Positions 43,601 to 53,622 of a stretch of 64,000 bases of DNA are shown here, piece by piece; position 1 is the stretch's first letter; the number at the start of each line of letters is the position of its first letter. Location of the stretch: NCBI RefSeq assembly GCF_000807855.2, contig NZ_JRYR02000001.1, forward strand, positions 4,569,892 to 4,633,891, written 5' to 3'. The position numbers were made by a program, and so were the translations under genes. The notes under the pieces are model-generated. The model saw nothing but the letters and a program-made list of their open reading frames with translations, searched no databases and was not told where the DNA came from. This DNA comes from Flammeovirga pacifica (lineage in GTDB: Bacteria; Bacteroidota; Bacteroidia; Cytophagales; Flammeovirgaceae).

Positions 43601-46600
43601 TTATTTAGATGTAAAGGCATCTAATTGAGGAGTATTTCTGATATCAACAGGAACGACCGTTGTGACACCTTGTTCAATCATTGTTACCCCATAAATTACA
43701 TCGGTACTTGCCATGGTACGTTTATTATGAGTCACGATAATGAACTGAGAGTTATGAGAGAACTTATTGATAATTCTACAGAACTTATCAACATTAGCAT
43801 CATCTAGTGGTGCATCAACCTCATCAAAAATACAGAATGGTGCAGGTTTTAATAGGTAAATAGAGAATAATAATGCTGTAGCAGTTAATGTCTTCTCCCC
43901 ACCTGATAATTGATTAATGGTTAGTGGTCTTTTACCTTTAGGCTGAGCTAAGATCTCAATTTTAGAGTTTAACGGATCGTCTGGGTCAGCTAATTTTAAA
44001 TCACAGTTATCTTCTTCTGTAAATAGAGAACGGAAAACTTCCATAAAGTTATCACGAATCTGGATAAATGCGGTCATAAATTTCTCTTGAGCAATAGAAT
44101 CGATGTCTTCAATAGTTTTCATCAATTGTTCTTTTGCTCTATTAAGGTCGTCTCTTTGATCTAGTATAAAAGAGTTACGTTCCTTTATTTCATTGTAGGC
44201 ATCTATGGCTGTATGATTTATTGCTCCTAGATTGGCTAATTTTCTTTTAGCATCTTCGCTTACCTCCTCTAATTCGAAAATAGGCATAGCTTTATATGGA
44301 TTTTCTTCCTCATTTTCATCCTTTCGGTTGTGCAGGAGAAGTTGTTCCAAATTAACTTCAAACTCTACAGCTACTTTTTCTTTTACAGAAGTTAAAGACA
44401 ATCGAAGCGTACTAATTCTTTCGTTGGCAGAGAGTAAGTTTTGATCTATTTCTTCTTTCTTTACTTGAAGCTGTTTAATTTCAATTTCAGTATCAGCAAT
44501 TAATTCTTTAGCAGCTTTATAAGCTTCTTCTGCTTCAAACACGCCTTTCTCAATATTAAGACGTTCAATTTCCATACGTTCTAATATAGAAGCACCTTCT
44601 TCATCCATAGAGTCTGATTTTAATAACTCAGCATCTACTTTTTGGATTTCTACTATATTATGATCGATTCTTTGGTTGCCCTTCGCTAGTTCTTCTTCTT
44701 TAAAATCAATTTCTTTTTTCAAAGAGTTGTATTGATTTTCTTGTTGTAGAAAATTGATATGTAGCTGATTGTATTTGCTAGAAAGTTCAACTTTCTTTTC
44801 CTTTTCAATCGTCAGTTGATCTTTCATCTCGAAGAGTTCCTCTTCTATATATTCAATGGCATTCGATTCGTCTTCTAGCAATGGTTTACCTTCTGAAATT
44901 GTAACTTCAGCTACTCCAATTCTTTCAAGTATCTCTTCCTTTTTGTTACTGCTTTGTTCCAAAAATTTTGCGAACTCTTCTTTTTGAGTTTTAATCTTGA
45001 TGAGTTCTTGAGATACTACTTGTAAATTATGTTGAGCATTTTCAAGTTCATGTTGCAGATTGACTTGAAGAAGCTCTTTATGTTCTGCTTGCTTTTCTAC
45101 TTTTTTGATATGAATTTCTTGAACTTCAGTTTCAAGTTCTTCAATTTCAGTAGTCAGTTGTTCTAAGTGACGAATACGTCCTAATGACTTTCCTTCGAAA
45201 GATCCTGTAGAACCTCCAGAAATGGCAGATTTACGTCGAATTGATCGACCGTTCTTTGTGACTAGAATAACACTATCGTTCTTAGGAAGATTATTTTGAT
45301 TACGATGTACGATATACACACCATCTAATAGATACATGATTAAATCAGCGTATTTATCATCATAATCTACCACTTCTAAGGCAGGGACAGCATCATCAAT
45401 AGATTTTCTAGGAGAAGGCTTATAACCTTGAAATTTATCTAAAAGAAGGAAATTGGCTTTTCCTTTTTTCATTTCTTCTAAAAGGTTAACTGCTTTCCAA
45501 GCATCGTCTTCTGTTTCTAGTACAAAATAATTCAGGTAAGGGGATAAGTAACCTTCTATTGCTACTCGGTATTCATCATCACAATGTAAAGTATCCGAAA
45601 GCATCGGAGCTTCTTTCGCCCAATCAGTATTTTGTTTTAAGTATTTGATAGCCTCAGGATATCCTTCTAAGTTATCTACCAAAGACTTTGTTAATTGATG
45701 TTCATTCTTTTTTGCATCAAGGATACGGAAGATCTCAGATGATCTATCTTTAATGTGTTCTAATTCCTCTCTGCAATTTTTAATTTTCTCTTGATGAAGT
45801 GTATGTTTTTCTTTTACTTCATCATAAATAACTTGAGCACTTAAACGTTCTCCTTCTAAAGAGGCGTATTGAGTGTCAAATTCTTCTAGGCTTGATGCCT
45901 TATCGTTAGATTCTTCATGGGCACGTTCTAATTCCTGCTTTAAAGCTGAAAGCTGTACCTCATTGATTTCTATTTTTTGTTTTAATTGGAAGATCACAGA
46001 TTGTTTATTCTTTACCATCTGTTCGAAGTCATTTGTTTTAACTTCTAATTCATCCGCTTTTTGTGTTTGATTGTCCCTTTGTCTTTGAGTAGCTTCCAAT
46101 TCATGTTCTACCTCCATCACCATTTTTTCGATAGAGCCCAGTTGAATTTGTAAAGCTTCAATACCTTGTTGTGCCAAAGAAACTGCATCTCGGTCTTGAG
46201 ATGCTTGATTTTGTAACGTAGTCTTTTTCTCCTCTAAAAATCGGCGTCTTTCTCCTTTAATCTTTTTCTCAGATTCGATTTGACGCATTTTGAGGATATG
46301 CTCATTCAGAGTTTTTTGCCTAGAAGCAAGTAACTCTTCTTTATCTATCGACTCCTTTTTCTCTTTTGAGATAGAAGTTTCTAGTTGTTCAATATTTTTT
46401 AGCGTTTGATTTCTATCTTCATTAATAGCAGTCATTTTATCTGCTAAAGAATGAAGTTCATCGGCTTGTGTAGCTACTTTTTTTAAGGCCAATTCGATAC
46501 TAGAAGACTTATAAGTTTCTTTTAACTTAATGTAGCGTTGTGCTTGTTTTGCTTGTCTTTCTAGAGAACGCATATTTTTTTCTACTTCAAAAAGTAGGTC

Positions 46601-47176
46601 ATCCACACGTTCTAAATCGGCATCAGTATCTTTAAGTTTTTTAAGAGTTTCTTTTTTACTTTTCTTAAATTTTGAAATACCTGCAGCTTCTTCAAAAAGT
46701 GTTCTACGAGCATTTTGAGTATCATTCAATAGTTCATCAATCATCTTTAATTCGATGATAGCATAACTGTCTGATCCAATACCTGTATCTAAGAAAAGTC
46801 CGTGAATATCTTTTAAACGACATGGAACTCCGTTTAATGAGTATTCCCCTTCACCAGAACGATAGAAACGTCTTCCAATAGTTACTTCTGTATATTCTGT
46901 AGGTAAAAGGTTTTTATTATTGACAAAAGTAAGATACACTTCTGCCATTTGGACTGGGCGTCTAGATTTGGTACCATTAAAAATGATATTATCCATTTTA
47001 TCCGATCTTAATGCTTTGGTACTTTGTTCACCAAGCACCCATCTGATTGCATCGACAACATTGGATTTACCACTGCCATTCGGTCCCACTACAGCAGTGA
47101 TACCTTCATCAAAGTTTAAAGTGACCTTATCACCAAAACTTTTAAAACCTTTTATTTCTAGCTTTTTTAGTAACAT
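43601..47176 (-). CDS. smc: Chromosome segregation protein SMC
   Basis: 1191-residue condensin ATPase. Walker A GPNGSGKSN at 31-39, Q-loop and R-loop region near residues 120-150, long coiled coils separated by a hinge at about residues 500-680 (with NLEGYPEAIKYLKQ and GRSIRRKSAISGGSTG), then the C-terminal signature LSGGEKTLTATALLF, Walker B FCIFDEVDAPLDDANV and the H-loop IVTHNKRTM. It organises and segregates the chromosome with ScpAB, which are not in the window. Length is standard. Confidence 0.96.
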   Translation of the reverse strand: MLLKKLEIKGFKSFGDKVTLNFDEGITAVVGPNGSGKSNVVDAIRWVLGEQSTKALRSDKMDNIIFNGTKSRRPVQMAEVYLTFVNNKNLLPTEYTEVTIGRRFYRSGEGEYSLNGVPCRLKDIHGLFLDTGIGSDSYAIIELKMIDELLNDTQNARRTLFEEAAGISKFKKSKKETLKKLKDTDADLERVDDLLFEVEKNMRSLERQAKQAQRYIKLKETYKSSSIELALKKVATQADELHSLADKMTAINEDRNQTLKNIEQLETSISKEKKESIDKEELLASRQKTLNEHILKMRQIESEKKIKGERRRFLEEKKTTLQNQASQDRDAVSLAQQGIEALQIQLGSIEKMVMEVEHELEATQRQRDNQTQKADELEVKTNDFEQMVKNKQSVIFQLKQKIEINEVQLSALKQELERAHEESNDKASSLEEFDTQYASLEGERLSAQVIYDEVKEKHTLHQEKIKNCREELEHIKDRSSEIFRILDAKKNEHQLTKSLVDNLEGYPEAIKYLKQNTDWAKEAPMLSDTLHCDDEYRVAIEGYLSPYLNYFVLETEDDAWKAVNLLEEMKKGKANFLLLDKFQGYKPSPRKSIDDAVPALEVVDYDDKYADLIMYLLDGVYIVHRNQNNLPKNDSVILVTKNGRSIRRKSAISGGSTGSFEGKSLGRIRHLEQLTTEIEELETEVQEIHIKKVEKQAEHKELLQVNLQHELENAQHNLQVVSQELIKIKTQKEEFAKFLEQSSNKKEEILERIGVAEVTISEGKPLLEDESNAIEYIEEELFEMKDQLTIEKEKKVELSSKYNQLHINFLQQENQYNSLKKEIDFKEEELAKGNQRIDHNIVEIQKVDAELLKSDSMDEEGASILERMEIERLNIEKGVFEAEEAYKAAKELIADTEIEIKQLQVKKEEIDQNLLSANERISTLRLSLTSVKEKVAVEFEVNLEQLLLHNRKDENEEENPYKAMPIFELEEVSEDAKRKLANLGAINHTAIDAYNEIKERNSFILDQRDDLNRAKEQLMKTIEDIDSIAQEKFMTAFIQIRDNFMEVFRSLFTEEDNCDLKLADPDDPLNSKIEILAQPKGKRPLTINQLSGGEKTLTATALLFSIYLLKPAPFCIFDEVDAPLDDANVDKFCRIINKFSHNSQFIIVTHNKRTMASTDVIYGVTMIEQGVTTVVPVDIRNTPQLDAFTSK

Positions 47177-47227
47177 TAGATAACTATTGGATTATCCAAA
47201 TGTAACAATTAAATGATTTTATAGCAC

Positions 47228-47257
47228 AAAAAAAGCCACTCAATATTGAGTGACTTT
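47228..47257 (-). terminator. Minus-strand terminator between the TPR gene and smc
   Basis: AAAGCCACTCA (47232-47242) pairs with TGAGTGACTTT (47247-47257), with one G-T pair, and the T run lies on the minus strand. It separates the TPR gene from smc. Confidence 0.8.
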
Positions 47258-47293
47258 CAAATTATCTGTTGATATCAGATGATTCCTTAGATT

Positions 47294-48607
47294 CTAATTT
47301 TTCTTTGCTAAACTATTTTCTTTTTTTATCCACTTGAGGTAGTCTTTAGCAGCAATATTAAACTCTGCAGGGAAATTGGAAGAAAAAGTGGTTTTTGCTT
47401 CTTCATATTTCTTTTCATTAATTTGAATCATTCCCATTAGGAAGTTGGATTTGTATTTTATTTTAGGTGAATTTGAGTTTTTTAGGGTGTTTAATTTCTC
47501 TAAAGCATCATCATATTTTTCTTCTTTATAAGCGATAATAGCTTCCATAAATTTCACATCAGGTAAAGGAATATCACATTGTTCAAATTCTTTGATATGC
47601 TTTTTAGCATTTGCGATATCCCCAAACTTGATTTCGAGATCAATTAGATCGGCTAAGATTTTTACTTTTTGTGTGTTCTCTATTTGGATTGAAACTTTAT
47701 GCTCTAATAAAGTGACAACTTCTCTTCTGTCTAAAGTATTTTCTTTTAACTCAATAAGTAAATCATAAGCTGGTTCATAAGCCTTATTCATTTTAATGAC
47801 TGCTTCGAGCGTTTTTTCCGATTCCTCCAACTCATACATTTGGTATTTACATAATGCCAATTGATATTGATATTCTGGAGACATAGAAGAAGCCTTATTT
47901 TTTATTTTATTGTTGGTTACTTGATTAAATGCAGAGTAAGCATTTTCATATTCCTCTAGAGAGTGATGGGCAAAGCCGAGTTCGTAATAATAATGATCAT
48001 GTGCTTTTCCTTTTTCTTCTTCCATCATATTAATAGCTGTTTGCATACTAGCTTTAGCCATCTCATGATTCTTTGTAATGTAATTATGATATTTAGCATC
48101 CATATATAGGATATAGCTATTTTGAGGTTGCACACTTTTGGCATCTTCTAAATGTGGCCCTGCTTCCTTATAGTTCCCAGTTTTATCTAAGAGGTTAATA
48201 ATTCTTGTTTTGTAAGCTATTTGTCGATCAGGGTCTGTTGAAACTTTAAATGCGGCATCAAGATGTTCTACAGCCGAGTCATAATTTTTAGCATCTTTGG
48301 CTAATAAAGCTAACTTCAGGTGAGCATCTAAATTATTAAAATCAATTTCTACAGTTTTATTAAAATATTCTGTAGCTTCTTTTTTCTTTTTGCTTTTGAG
48401 GTATGCCATTGCAATAGCGTAAGTGTACTTTGCATTTTTAGGGTCTTTGGCTATGGCAACTTCATAGGCCATGATGGCTTCAGGAAATTTCCCCATTTTA
48501 GCATATACTTCACCTTTTACAAAATAATCGTTAGGTGGTGTTTCTTGTGCAAATACTAGATTACTAGTTAAGAAAATAATGAATAGTAAAGAGTAAAGTT
48601 TTGTCAT
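47294..48607 (-). CDS. Exported tetratricopeptide-repeat protein
   Basis: 437 residues with a signal peptide to about residue 21 (LVFAQ). At least nine TPR-like units follow, for example YFVKGEVYAKMGKFPEAIMAYEVAIAKDP and then KYTYAIAMAYLKSKKKKEATEYF. It probably acts as a periplasmic or outer-membrane scaffold. No catalytic domain is visible. Several TPR genes occur in this window, including the one cut at the right edge. Confidence 0.85.
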   Translation of the reverse strand: MTKLYSLLFIIFLTSNLVFAQETPPNDYFVKGEVYAKMGKFPEAIMAYEVAIAKDPKNAKYTYAIAMAYLKSKKKKEATEYFNKTVEIDFNNLDAHLKLALLAKDAKNYDSAVEHLDAAFKVSTDPDRQIAYKTRIINLLDKTGNYKEAGPHLEDAKSVQPQNSYILYMDAKYHNYITKNHEMAKASMQTAINMMEEEKGKAHDHYYYELGFAHHSLEEYENAYSAFNQVTNNKIKNKASSMSPEYQYQLALCKYQMYELEESEKTLEAVIKMNKAYEPAYDLLIELKENTLDRREVVTLLEHKVSIQIENTQKVKILADLIDLEIKFGDIANAKKHIKEFEQCDIPLPDVKFMEAIIAYKEEKYDDALEKLNTLKNSNSPKIKYKSNFLMGMIQINEKKYEEAKTTFSSNFPAEFNIAAKDYLKWIKKENSLAKKN

Positions 48608-48825
48608 TGCAATAAAATATGGTAGTTAATTGGATTATTTTGAGCATGTTTATATCGACATTGTCGAGATATTTATGTTCTATCTATTATTAAATTAAGG
48701 TTTTGTGCAAAAATAAATGTCAAAAATTTAAATAATTTCACTTTGATGTATGTTTTTGATGTAATACTATGTTTTTTAATGTGTTGATTATTAATATTTT
48801 GTGATTTAATTGAATTGATTTTAAG

Positions 48826-49269
48826 ATGAGTTTAAAACAAGACGAGTGGGAAAAGCATTTTGAAGATTTAGAAATGAAAACTTTTGGGAAAAATGCGTTA
48901 ATAGTAATGCGAGATCAAAGTATTCAATTGTTACAAAAAATCTCATCAGAACCAAAAGCAATAAAAGGTGGGATGTGGGCTTCTTTGCAAACAAAAGAAC
49001 CTCTTTTTGGAGGCCTTTTTTTATTGAATGATCAAATGGTTTTCATAGGAGGGACTCCCAAAGAATCGCAATTAAAAACCTTTGAATGGAACTGGGGAAA
49101 TATCACAAAGTTTGATAAATTAGAAGATACAAAATTGGGTATCACAAAATTCTTAGACATGAACATAGGAGGTCAGAAACTTCGTATTTCAGGACTAAAA
49201 GGATTTGTTCCCTTATCATTTATACTTATACTAGAGAAAATTTGGTTTGATCAACTATCAAACAATTAA
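48826..49269 (+). CDS. Unknown 147-residue protein upstream of the biotin carboxylase gene
   Basis: Soluble, no signal. A charged N-terminal helix (EWEKHFEDLEMKTFGKNALIV) precedes a beta-rich part with WASLQTKEPLFGGLFLLNDQMVF, somewhat like a PH-type or GRAM-like sandwich, but I do not recognise the family. It lies 54 bp before accC in the same direction and may be co-transcribed. It is not a biotin carrier protein: no MKM motif is present. Confidence 0.65.
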   Translation: MSLKQDEWEKHFEDLEMKTFGKNALIVMRDQSIQLLQKISSEPKAIKGGMWASLQTKEPLFGGLFLLNDQMVFIGGTPKESQLKTFEWNWGNITKFDKLEDTKLGITKFLDMNIGGQKLRISGLKGFVPLSFILILEKIWFDQLSNN

Positions 49270-49323
49270 CTTAACTCAACCAATACCAATAGTAAAACAT
49301 ACTGAAAACAACACTACAAAAGC

Positions 49324-50811
49324 ATGAAAAAAATTAAACGATTACTTATTGCAAATAGAGGAGAAATTGCAGTAAGAATTATACGATCAGCAAAAGAACT
49401 AAACATTTTTACTGTTGCTGTTTATAGTGAAGCAGACAAAGAAGCACCTCATGTAATGATAGCAGATGCAGCTGTACCTATTGGACCAGCAGCTTCTTCG
49501 GAATCCTATCTTAAAATAGATAAGATTATTGAAGTGTGTCATGAATATGATGTTGATGCCGTACATCCAGGATATGGTTTTTTATCAGAGAATGCGGGTT
49601 TTGCCAAAAGAATAGAAGATGAGGGAATCATTTTTATTGGCCCATCAGCACATGCCATTGAGGTAATGGGTAGTAAATTAAAAGCTAAGCAAACAGTTGA
49701 GAAATATGAGGTGCCGCTAGTTCCTGGAGGGAATGAAGCCATTGAAGATGTTGCCGCTGCAGAAGCAATGGCTAAAGAGATTGGGTATCCTATATTAATC
49801 AAAGCATCTGCTGGTGGAGGTGGTAAAGGAATGAGGGTAGTGAATGAGCCAAAAGAGTTTATATCACAGATGGAAAGGGCTGTAAGTGAAGCCCAAACAT
49901 CTTTTGGTGATGGAGCTGTTTTTATCGAAAAATATATTCAATCACCTAGACATATAGAAATTCAGATATTAGCAGATAAAAAAGGCAATACAGTGCACCT
50001 TTTTGAAAGAGAATGTTCTATTCAAAGAAGACATCAAAAAGTGATTGAAGAGGCTCCTTCTTGTGTTTTGACAGAAGAATTAAGAAAAGAAATGGGGGAG
50101 TGTGCTGTACGTGTTGCCAAATCTTGTGAGTATGTTGGAGCAGGGACTGTAGAGTTTATTTATGATAGTAGAGGAGATTTCTATTTTCTGGAAATGAACA
50201 CTCGTCTTCAGGTAGAGCATACCGTAACAGAAGAAATTGCAAAGCTTGATTTAGTCAAAGAACAAATTAGAATTGCAGAAGGTGAAGCATTAGGATATAC
50301 TCAGGAAGATTTAAAAATACACGGTCATTCGATAGAAGTAAGAGTATATGCAGAAGACCCATATCAAAATTTTTTACCTGATACAGGAGTATTACATCGT
50401 TATCAAGAACCAAAAGGGGAAGGAATTAGAGTAGATAGTGGTTATAGAGAAGGGATGAAAATGGAAATGCATTATGATCCTATGATGAGTAAATTGATTG
50501 TTTGGGCAGAAGATAGAGAGAAGGCAATTAAGAAAATGTTGTTGGCCTTAGAAGAATATAAGATTTCGGGCTTAGAAACTATTCTTCCTTTTTGTAAGTT
50601 TGTATTGCAACATGAAGCCTTTGTAAGTGGTGATTTTGGAACTCATTTTGTCGATCAATATTATGATGCAAAACTTTTAGACCAACCACTTTCTAAAGAA
50701 GAAGAAACTGTTGCTGCTGCTGTTATGGCAGAGTTATTTTTTGAGAAGAAAAAATCAAACGAAACTTCTTCACTAATTAATCAAACCACCCCTTGGAAAT
50801 TAAAACGATGA
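49324..50811 (+). CDS. accC: Biotin carboxylase (acyl-CoA carboxylase subunit)
   Basis: ATP-dependent carboxylation of biotin, the first half-reaction of acetyl- or propionyl-CoA carboxylase. ANRGEIAVRIIRSAKEL starts the Rossmann domain; the glycine-rich ATP loop is KASAGGGGKGMR; HIEIQILADK, FERECSIQRRHQKVIEEAPS, EMNTRLQVEHTVTE and HGHSIEVRVYAEDP complete the family signature. At 495 residues it is about 45 longer than classic AccC, as seen in carboxylases of the propionyl type. No accB or carboxyltransferase gene is adjacent. Its stop overlaps the next start as ATGA. Confidence 0.9.
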   Translation: MKKIKRLLIANRGEIAVRIIRSAKELNIFTVAVYSEADKEAPHVMIADAAVPIGPAASSESYLKIDKIIEVCHEYDVDAVHPGYGFLSENAGFAKRIEDEGIIFIGPSAHAIEVMGSKLKAKQTVEKYEVPLVPGGNEAIEDVAAAEAMAKEIGYPILIKASAGGGGKGMRVVNEPKEFISQMERAVSEAQTSFGDGAVFIEKYIQSPRHIEIQILADKKGNTVHLFERECSIQRRHQKVIEEAPSCVLTEELRKEMGECAVRVAKSCEYVGAGTVEFIYDSRGDFYFLEMNTRLQVEHTVTEEIAKLDLVKEQIRIAEGEALGYTQEDLKIHGHSIEVRVYAEDPYQNFLPDTGVLHRYQEPKGEGIRVDSGYREGMKMEMHYDPMMSKLIVWAEDREKAIKKMLLALEEYKISGLETILPFCKFVLQHEAFVSGDFGTHFVDQYYDAKLLDQPLSKEEETVAAAVMAELFFEKKKSNETSSLINQTTPWKLKR

Positions 50812-51200
50812 CATTGAATAAAATCTTGACTGCTTCTTTAATAGTAGTACACATATTATTGATCACTTCTTGTGCTAAAGATGCCAAAGTATCTGAAGAC
50901 GATTTTGATATGACTAGTTGGAAAAATGATCCTCAAGGCTGTAAAGGAGATAGAGCAATCATAGATCAAGATTTTATGAAGATTAAAGATAAACTACTCG
51001 GAGTGAGTATTACAGGTATTCGTAAAACTTTAGGAGCTCCAGATAGGGTAGATCTAGACAACCGTAGTACAAAACAATATGTTTATTTTGTACAAAAAGG
51101 CGGTCAGTGCGAGGACTCAGATGAACAATCTGTAGGAAAGTCCTATAGAATTTATTTTGATGCACTGGAATTAGTTAGAGAAATATCACCGGAATTATAA
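50808..51200 (+). CDS. Small lipoprotein, SmpA/BamE-like possible
   Basis: 130 residues from ATG 50808, with a lipobox (LLITSC). The mature part has GVSITGIRKTLGAPDRVDLDNRSTKQYVYF, which recalls the SmpA/BamE-type pattern of short outer-membrane assembly lipoproteins, though the match is loose. The ATGA overlap with accC indicates translational coupling. An upstream ATG at 50793 exists, but the overlap and signal length favour 50808. Function unknown. Confidence 0.7.
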   Translation: MTLNKILTASLIVVHILLITSCAKDAKVSEDDFDMTSWKNDPQGCKGDRAIIDQDFMKIKDKLLGVSITGIRKTLGAPDRVDLDNRSTKQYVYFVQKGGQCEDSDEQSVGKSYRIYFDALELVREISPEL

Positions 51201-51207
51201 AAAAAAG

Positions 51208-51235
51208 CAGTTTATAATTAATATTATAAACTGCC
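51208..51235. other. 12-bp inverted repeat after the lipoprotein gene
   Basis: GCAGTTTATAAT (51208-51219) and ATTATAAACTGC (51224-51235). A runs precede it, but there is no T run after it on the plus strand, so it is a poor terminator for the accC operon. It may protect the mRNA 3' end or act after 3' trimming. Confidence 0.5.
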
Positions 51236-51369
51236 GATTTCTCAATAATATTTTGTAAACTGACTATATCTAATAATAGTCTTAGTTATGCGAAACTATG
51301 TTGTTACTTCCTTTAAATTAATCAAGGCCTTTTAGATAAAAATACAAGTACCCAAACAACATTTTTATT

Positions 51370-52035
51370 GTGGATTTAAAAGAATTAAAACAATTAGTCA
51401 ACCAAGGAGAAGGCTTTAAAATTGAGTTTAAAAAGAAAGCTGCAGATCCATTGAAAATAATGAAAGAAGTGGTTGCTTTTGCCAATAAATATGGCGGATA
51501 TCTTATTGTGGGTGTCGCTGATGATGGTAGAATTGATGGGTTTACAGATATTGAAGGAGAGAAATTTGTTTTAGAACAAGCTATAAATACATACTTGTCT
51601 AAAAAGATCGATTATACCATTCATATAGTACAAATAAGTGCTTTACGCCAAGTTTTAGTTTTTGAAATCCCTCCATCTGAGAAACAACCCATTTTTTTAC
51701 TTTATAATTTAAAAAGAAGAATAGGGAAGCCGTATATACGTGTTGAAGACAAAAGTATTCAGATGAGTAAAGTGATTCGTAAAATATTAAAAGCAAGAAG
51801 TAGAGAAGAAAGTCATGCGGTATCTTTTGGAGATGATGAACGGAAAATTATCCAATTGATTGATGAAAATGGATATATAACGATTGATCAAATAGTAAAA
51901 GAACTACAGCTTCCTGAAGTAGAAGTAGAGGATAAAATGATCGGTTTATGTTTATCAAATATTCTTCAGGAAATGCCTAGAGAAACAGCTGACAGGTTTA
52001 TAATACATCCTACCTCTGCATTATCATGGAAATAA
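51370..52035 (+). CDS. AlbA_2 (Schlafen AAA_4)-domain protein with winged helix
   Basis: 221 residues from GTG. The N-terminal AlbA_2 domain (about 1-130) has the characteristic GEGFKIEFKKKAADPLKIMKEVVAFANKYGGYLIVGVADDGRIDGF pattern split across its strands. A short linker leads to a C-terminal winged-helix segment (about 155-221: ITIDQIVKELQLPEVEVEDKM). Related proteins are DNA- or RNA-binding regulators, and some Schlafen members are nucleases. It is a single gene with its own terminator. Confidence 0.83.
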   Translation: MDLKELKQLVNQGEGFKIEFKKKAADPLKIMKEVVAFANKYGGYLIVGVADDGRIDGFTDIEGEKFVLEQAINTYLSKKIDYTIHIVQISALRQVLVFEIPPSEKQPIFLLYNLKRRIGKPYIRVEDKSIQMSKVIRKILKARSREESHAVSFGDDERKIIQLIDENGYITIDQIVKELQLPEVEVEDKMIGLCLSNILQEMPRETADRFIIHPTSALSWK

Positions 52036-52064
52036 AAAAAGTTAGCACTAGGCTAACTTTTTTT
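52034..52064. terminator. Bidirectional terminator between the AlbA_2 gene and porX
   Basis: GTTAGC (52041-52046) and GCTAAC (52052-52057), flanked by seven A and seven T that extend the stem. Confidence 0.88.
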
Positions 52065-52071
52065 ATTGATT

Positions 52072-53622
52072 TTATTTTCTGTCCAATTCAATAAAAGGAA
52101 TAATCATTTCGTCTATTGAAATACCTCCATGTTGGAAAGTATCTTTGTAGTAGCTTACATAATAATTATAGTTATTAGGATAAGCGAAGAAGTAATCTTC
52201 CATGGCAAAAACAAATGAAGTGGAGACTTCTGTTTTCGGAAGTCCAAAATCTTCAGGATGTTTGATCGCCAATACATTTTTCTTATTGTAAGATAAGTTT
52301 TTACCTTGCTTGTAGCGAAGGTTTGTATTAGTTTCTCTATCGCCTACTATCTTATAAGGTTTTCTTGTTCTTACTGTACCGTGGTCTGTAGTGATATAAA
52401 CTTTACAATCTTTCTCAGAAAGTAATCTCAGCATTTCATAAAGAGAAGAGTGTTCAAACCAAGACTTTGTAATAGAACGGTAAGCGGCTTCGTCCGGTGC
52501 TAGTTCTCTAACCATATTGGTATCAGTTCTAGCATGAGATAGCATATCAACAAAATTATAAACCACAGCATTGAATTTTTTGTGCATCAAACTGTTGATC
52601 TGATCGTTGACTTGCTTGCCTTGTGATGTTCTAATGATTTTATTGTAAGAATATTTTCCGTTAATACGATGTCTAAGAAGTTGTTCACCTAATAACTCTT
52701 CTTCGTAATTATTTTTACTTTCATCGTCATTATCATTTACCCACCATTCAGGATATGTAGCTTCAATTTCAGAAGGCATCAAACCAGAAAAGATAGCATT
52801 TCTAGCATAAGCCGTGGTTGTAGGTAAAATCGGACAATAGACATCTTCTTTTACTGTAAATAAATCAGATACCAATGGTTCAATTACTTTCCATTGATCA
52901 TATCTTAGATTATCAATAAGTATAAAGAAGACAGGTTTATCGTTTTCTTTAACAAAAGGAAATACCTTTTCTGCTAATAATTCATGAGAAAGTATGGGAC
53001 GTTCGTCAGGCTCGTCCATCCAATCGGCGTAATTATCTTTTATAAATCGACAGAAATTATGATTGGCTTCGTTTTTTTGCATTTCGAAGACTTCACTCAT
53101 ACTTTTATTTTCTGTTTCATTGATTTCTAAATCCCAATAAACAATTTTCTTATAGGTTTCTACCCAATCTTCCCAATCCATATCATTCATGAAAGACATC
53201 ATGATACTCTGGAAGTCTTGCTGATAGGCAGAATTAGTTTTTTCGTCTACTAATTTTTGCTTATCTAATAGCTTTTTAACGGATAAAAGAATTTGTTTTG
53301 GATTTATTGGCTTGATCAAATAATCTGCAATTTTAGCACCGATAGCATCCTCCATAATGTATTCCTCTTCTGATTTAGTGATCATCACAACAGGAATACT
53401 TGGTTTAATTCTTTTAATTTGTTCTAAGGCTTCTAATCCAGTCATACCGGGCATATTTTCATCTAAGAAAATAATATCAAACTCCTCTTCTTCACATTTT
53501 TCAATGGCATCTAAACCACTTAATACAGGGGTGACCTCGTATCCTTTTTTCGTTAGAAATAAAATATGTGGTTTTAATAGATCGATCTCATCGTCTGCCC
53601 ATAAAATTCTTTGTTGACTCAT
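52072..53622 (-). CDS. porX: PorX: response regulator with PglZ phosphodiesterase domain
   Basis: 516 residues. N-terminal receiver domain (1-about 125) with acidic pocket Asp10/Asp11, phospho-acceptor Asp54 (FLDENMPG) and LIKPINP carrying the conserved Lys. A helical linker follows, then a PglZ/alkaline-phosphatase-superfamily domain with FILIDNLRYDQW, the catalytic Thr region PTTTAYARNAIFSG, and DHGTVRTRKP supplying metal ligands. This architecture is diagnostic of PorX, which with kinase PorY and an ECF sigma factor controls type IX secretion genes in Bacteroidota; the PglZ domain cleaves oligonucleotides in the P. gingivalis protein. Monocistronic. Confidence 0.95.
   Translation of the reverse strand: MSQQRILWADDEIDLLKPHILFLTKKGYEVTPVLSGLDAIEKCEEEEFDIIFLDENMPGMTGLEALEQIKRIKPSIPVVMITKSEEEYIMEDAIGAKIADYLIKPINPKQILLSVKKLLDKQKLVDEKTNSAYQQDFQSIMMSFMNDMDWEDWVETYKKIVYWDLEINETENKSMSEVFEMQKNEANHNFCRFIKDNYADWMDEPDERPILSHELLAEKVFPFVKENDKPVFFILIDNLRYDQWKVIEPLVSDLFTVKEDVYCPILPTTTAYARNAIFSGLMPSEIEATYPEWWVNDNDDESKNNYEEELLGEQLLRHRINGKYSYNKIIRTSQGKQVNDQINSLMHKKFNAVVYNFVDMLSHARTDTNMVRELAPDEAAYRSITKSWFEHSSLYEMLRLLSEKDCKVYITTDHGTVRTRKPYKIVGDRETNTNLRYKQGKNLSYNKKNVLAIKHPEDFGLPKTEVSTSFVFAMEDYFFAYPNNYNYYVSYYKDTFQHGGISIDEMIIPFIELDRK

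Noticed and set aside
48655-48667. Palindrome TCGAC-att-GTCGA upstream of the TPR gene
   Set aside because: Only 5-bp arms; could be an operator but nothing else supports it.
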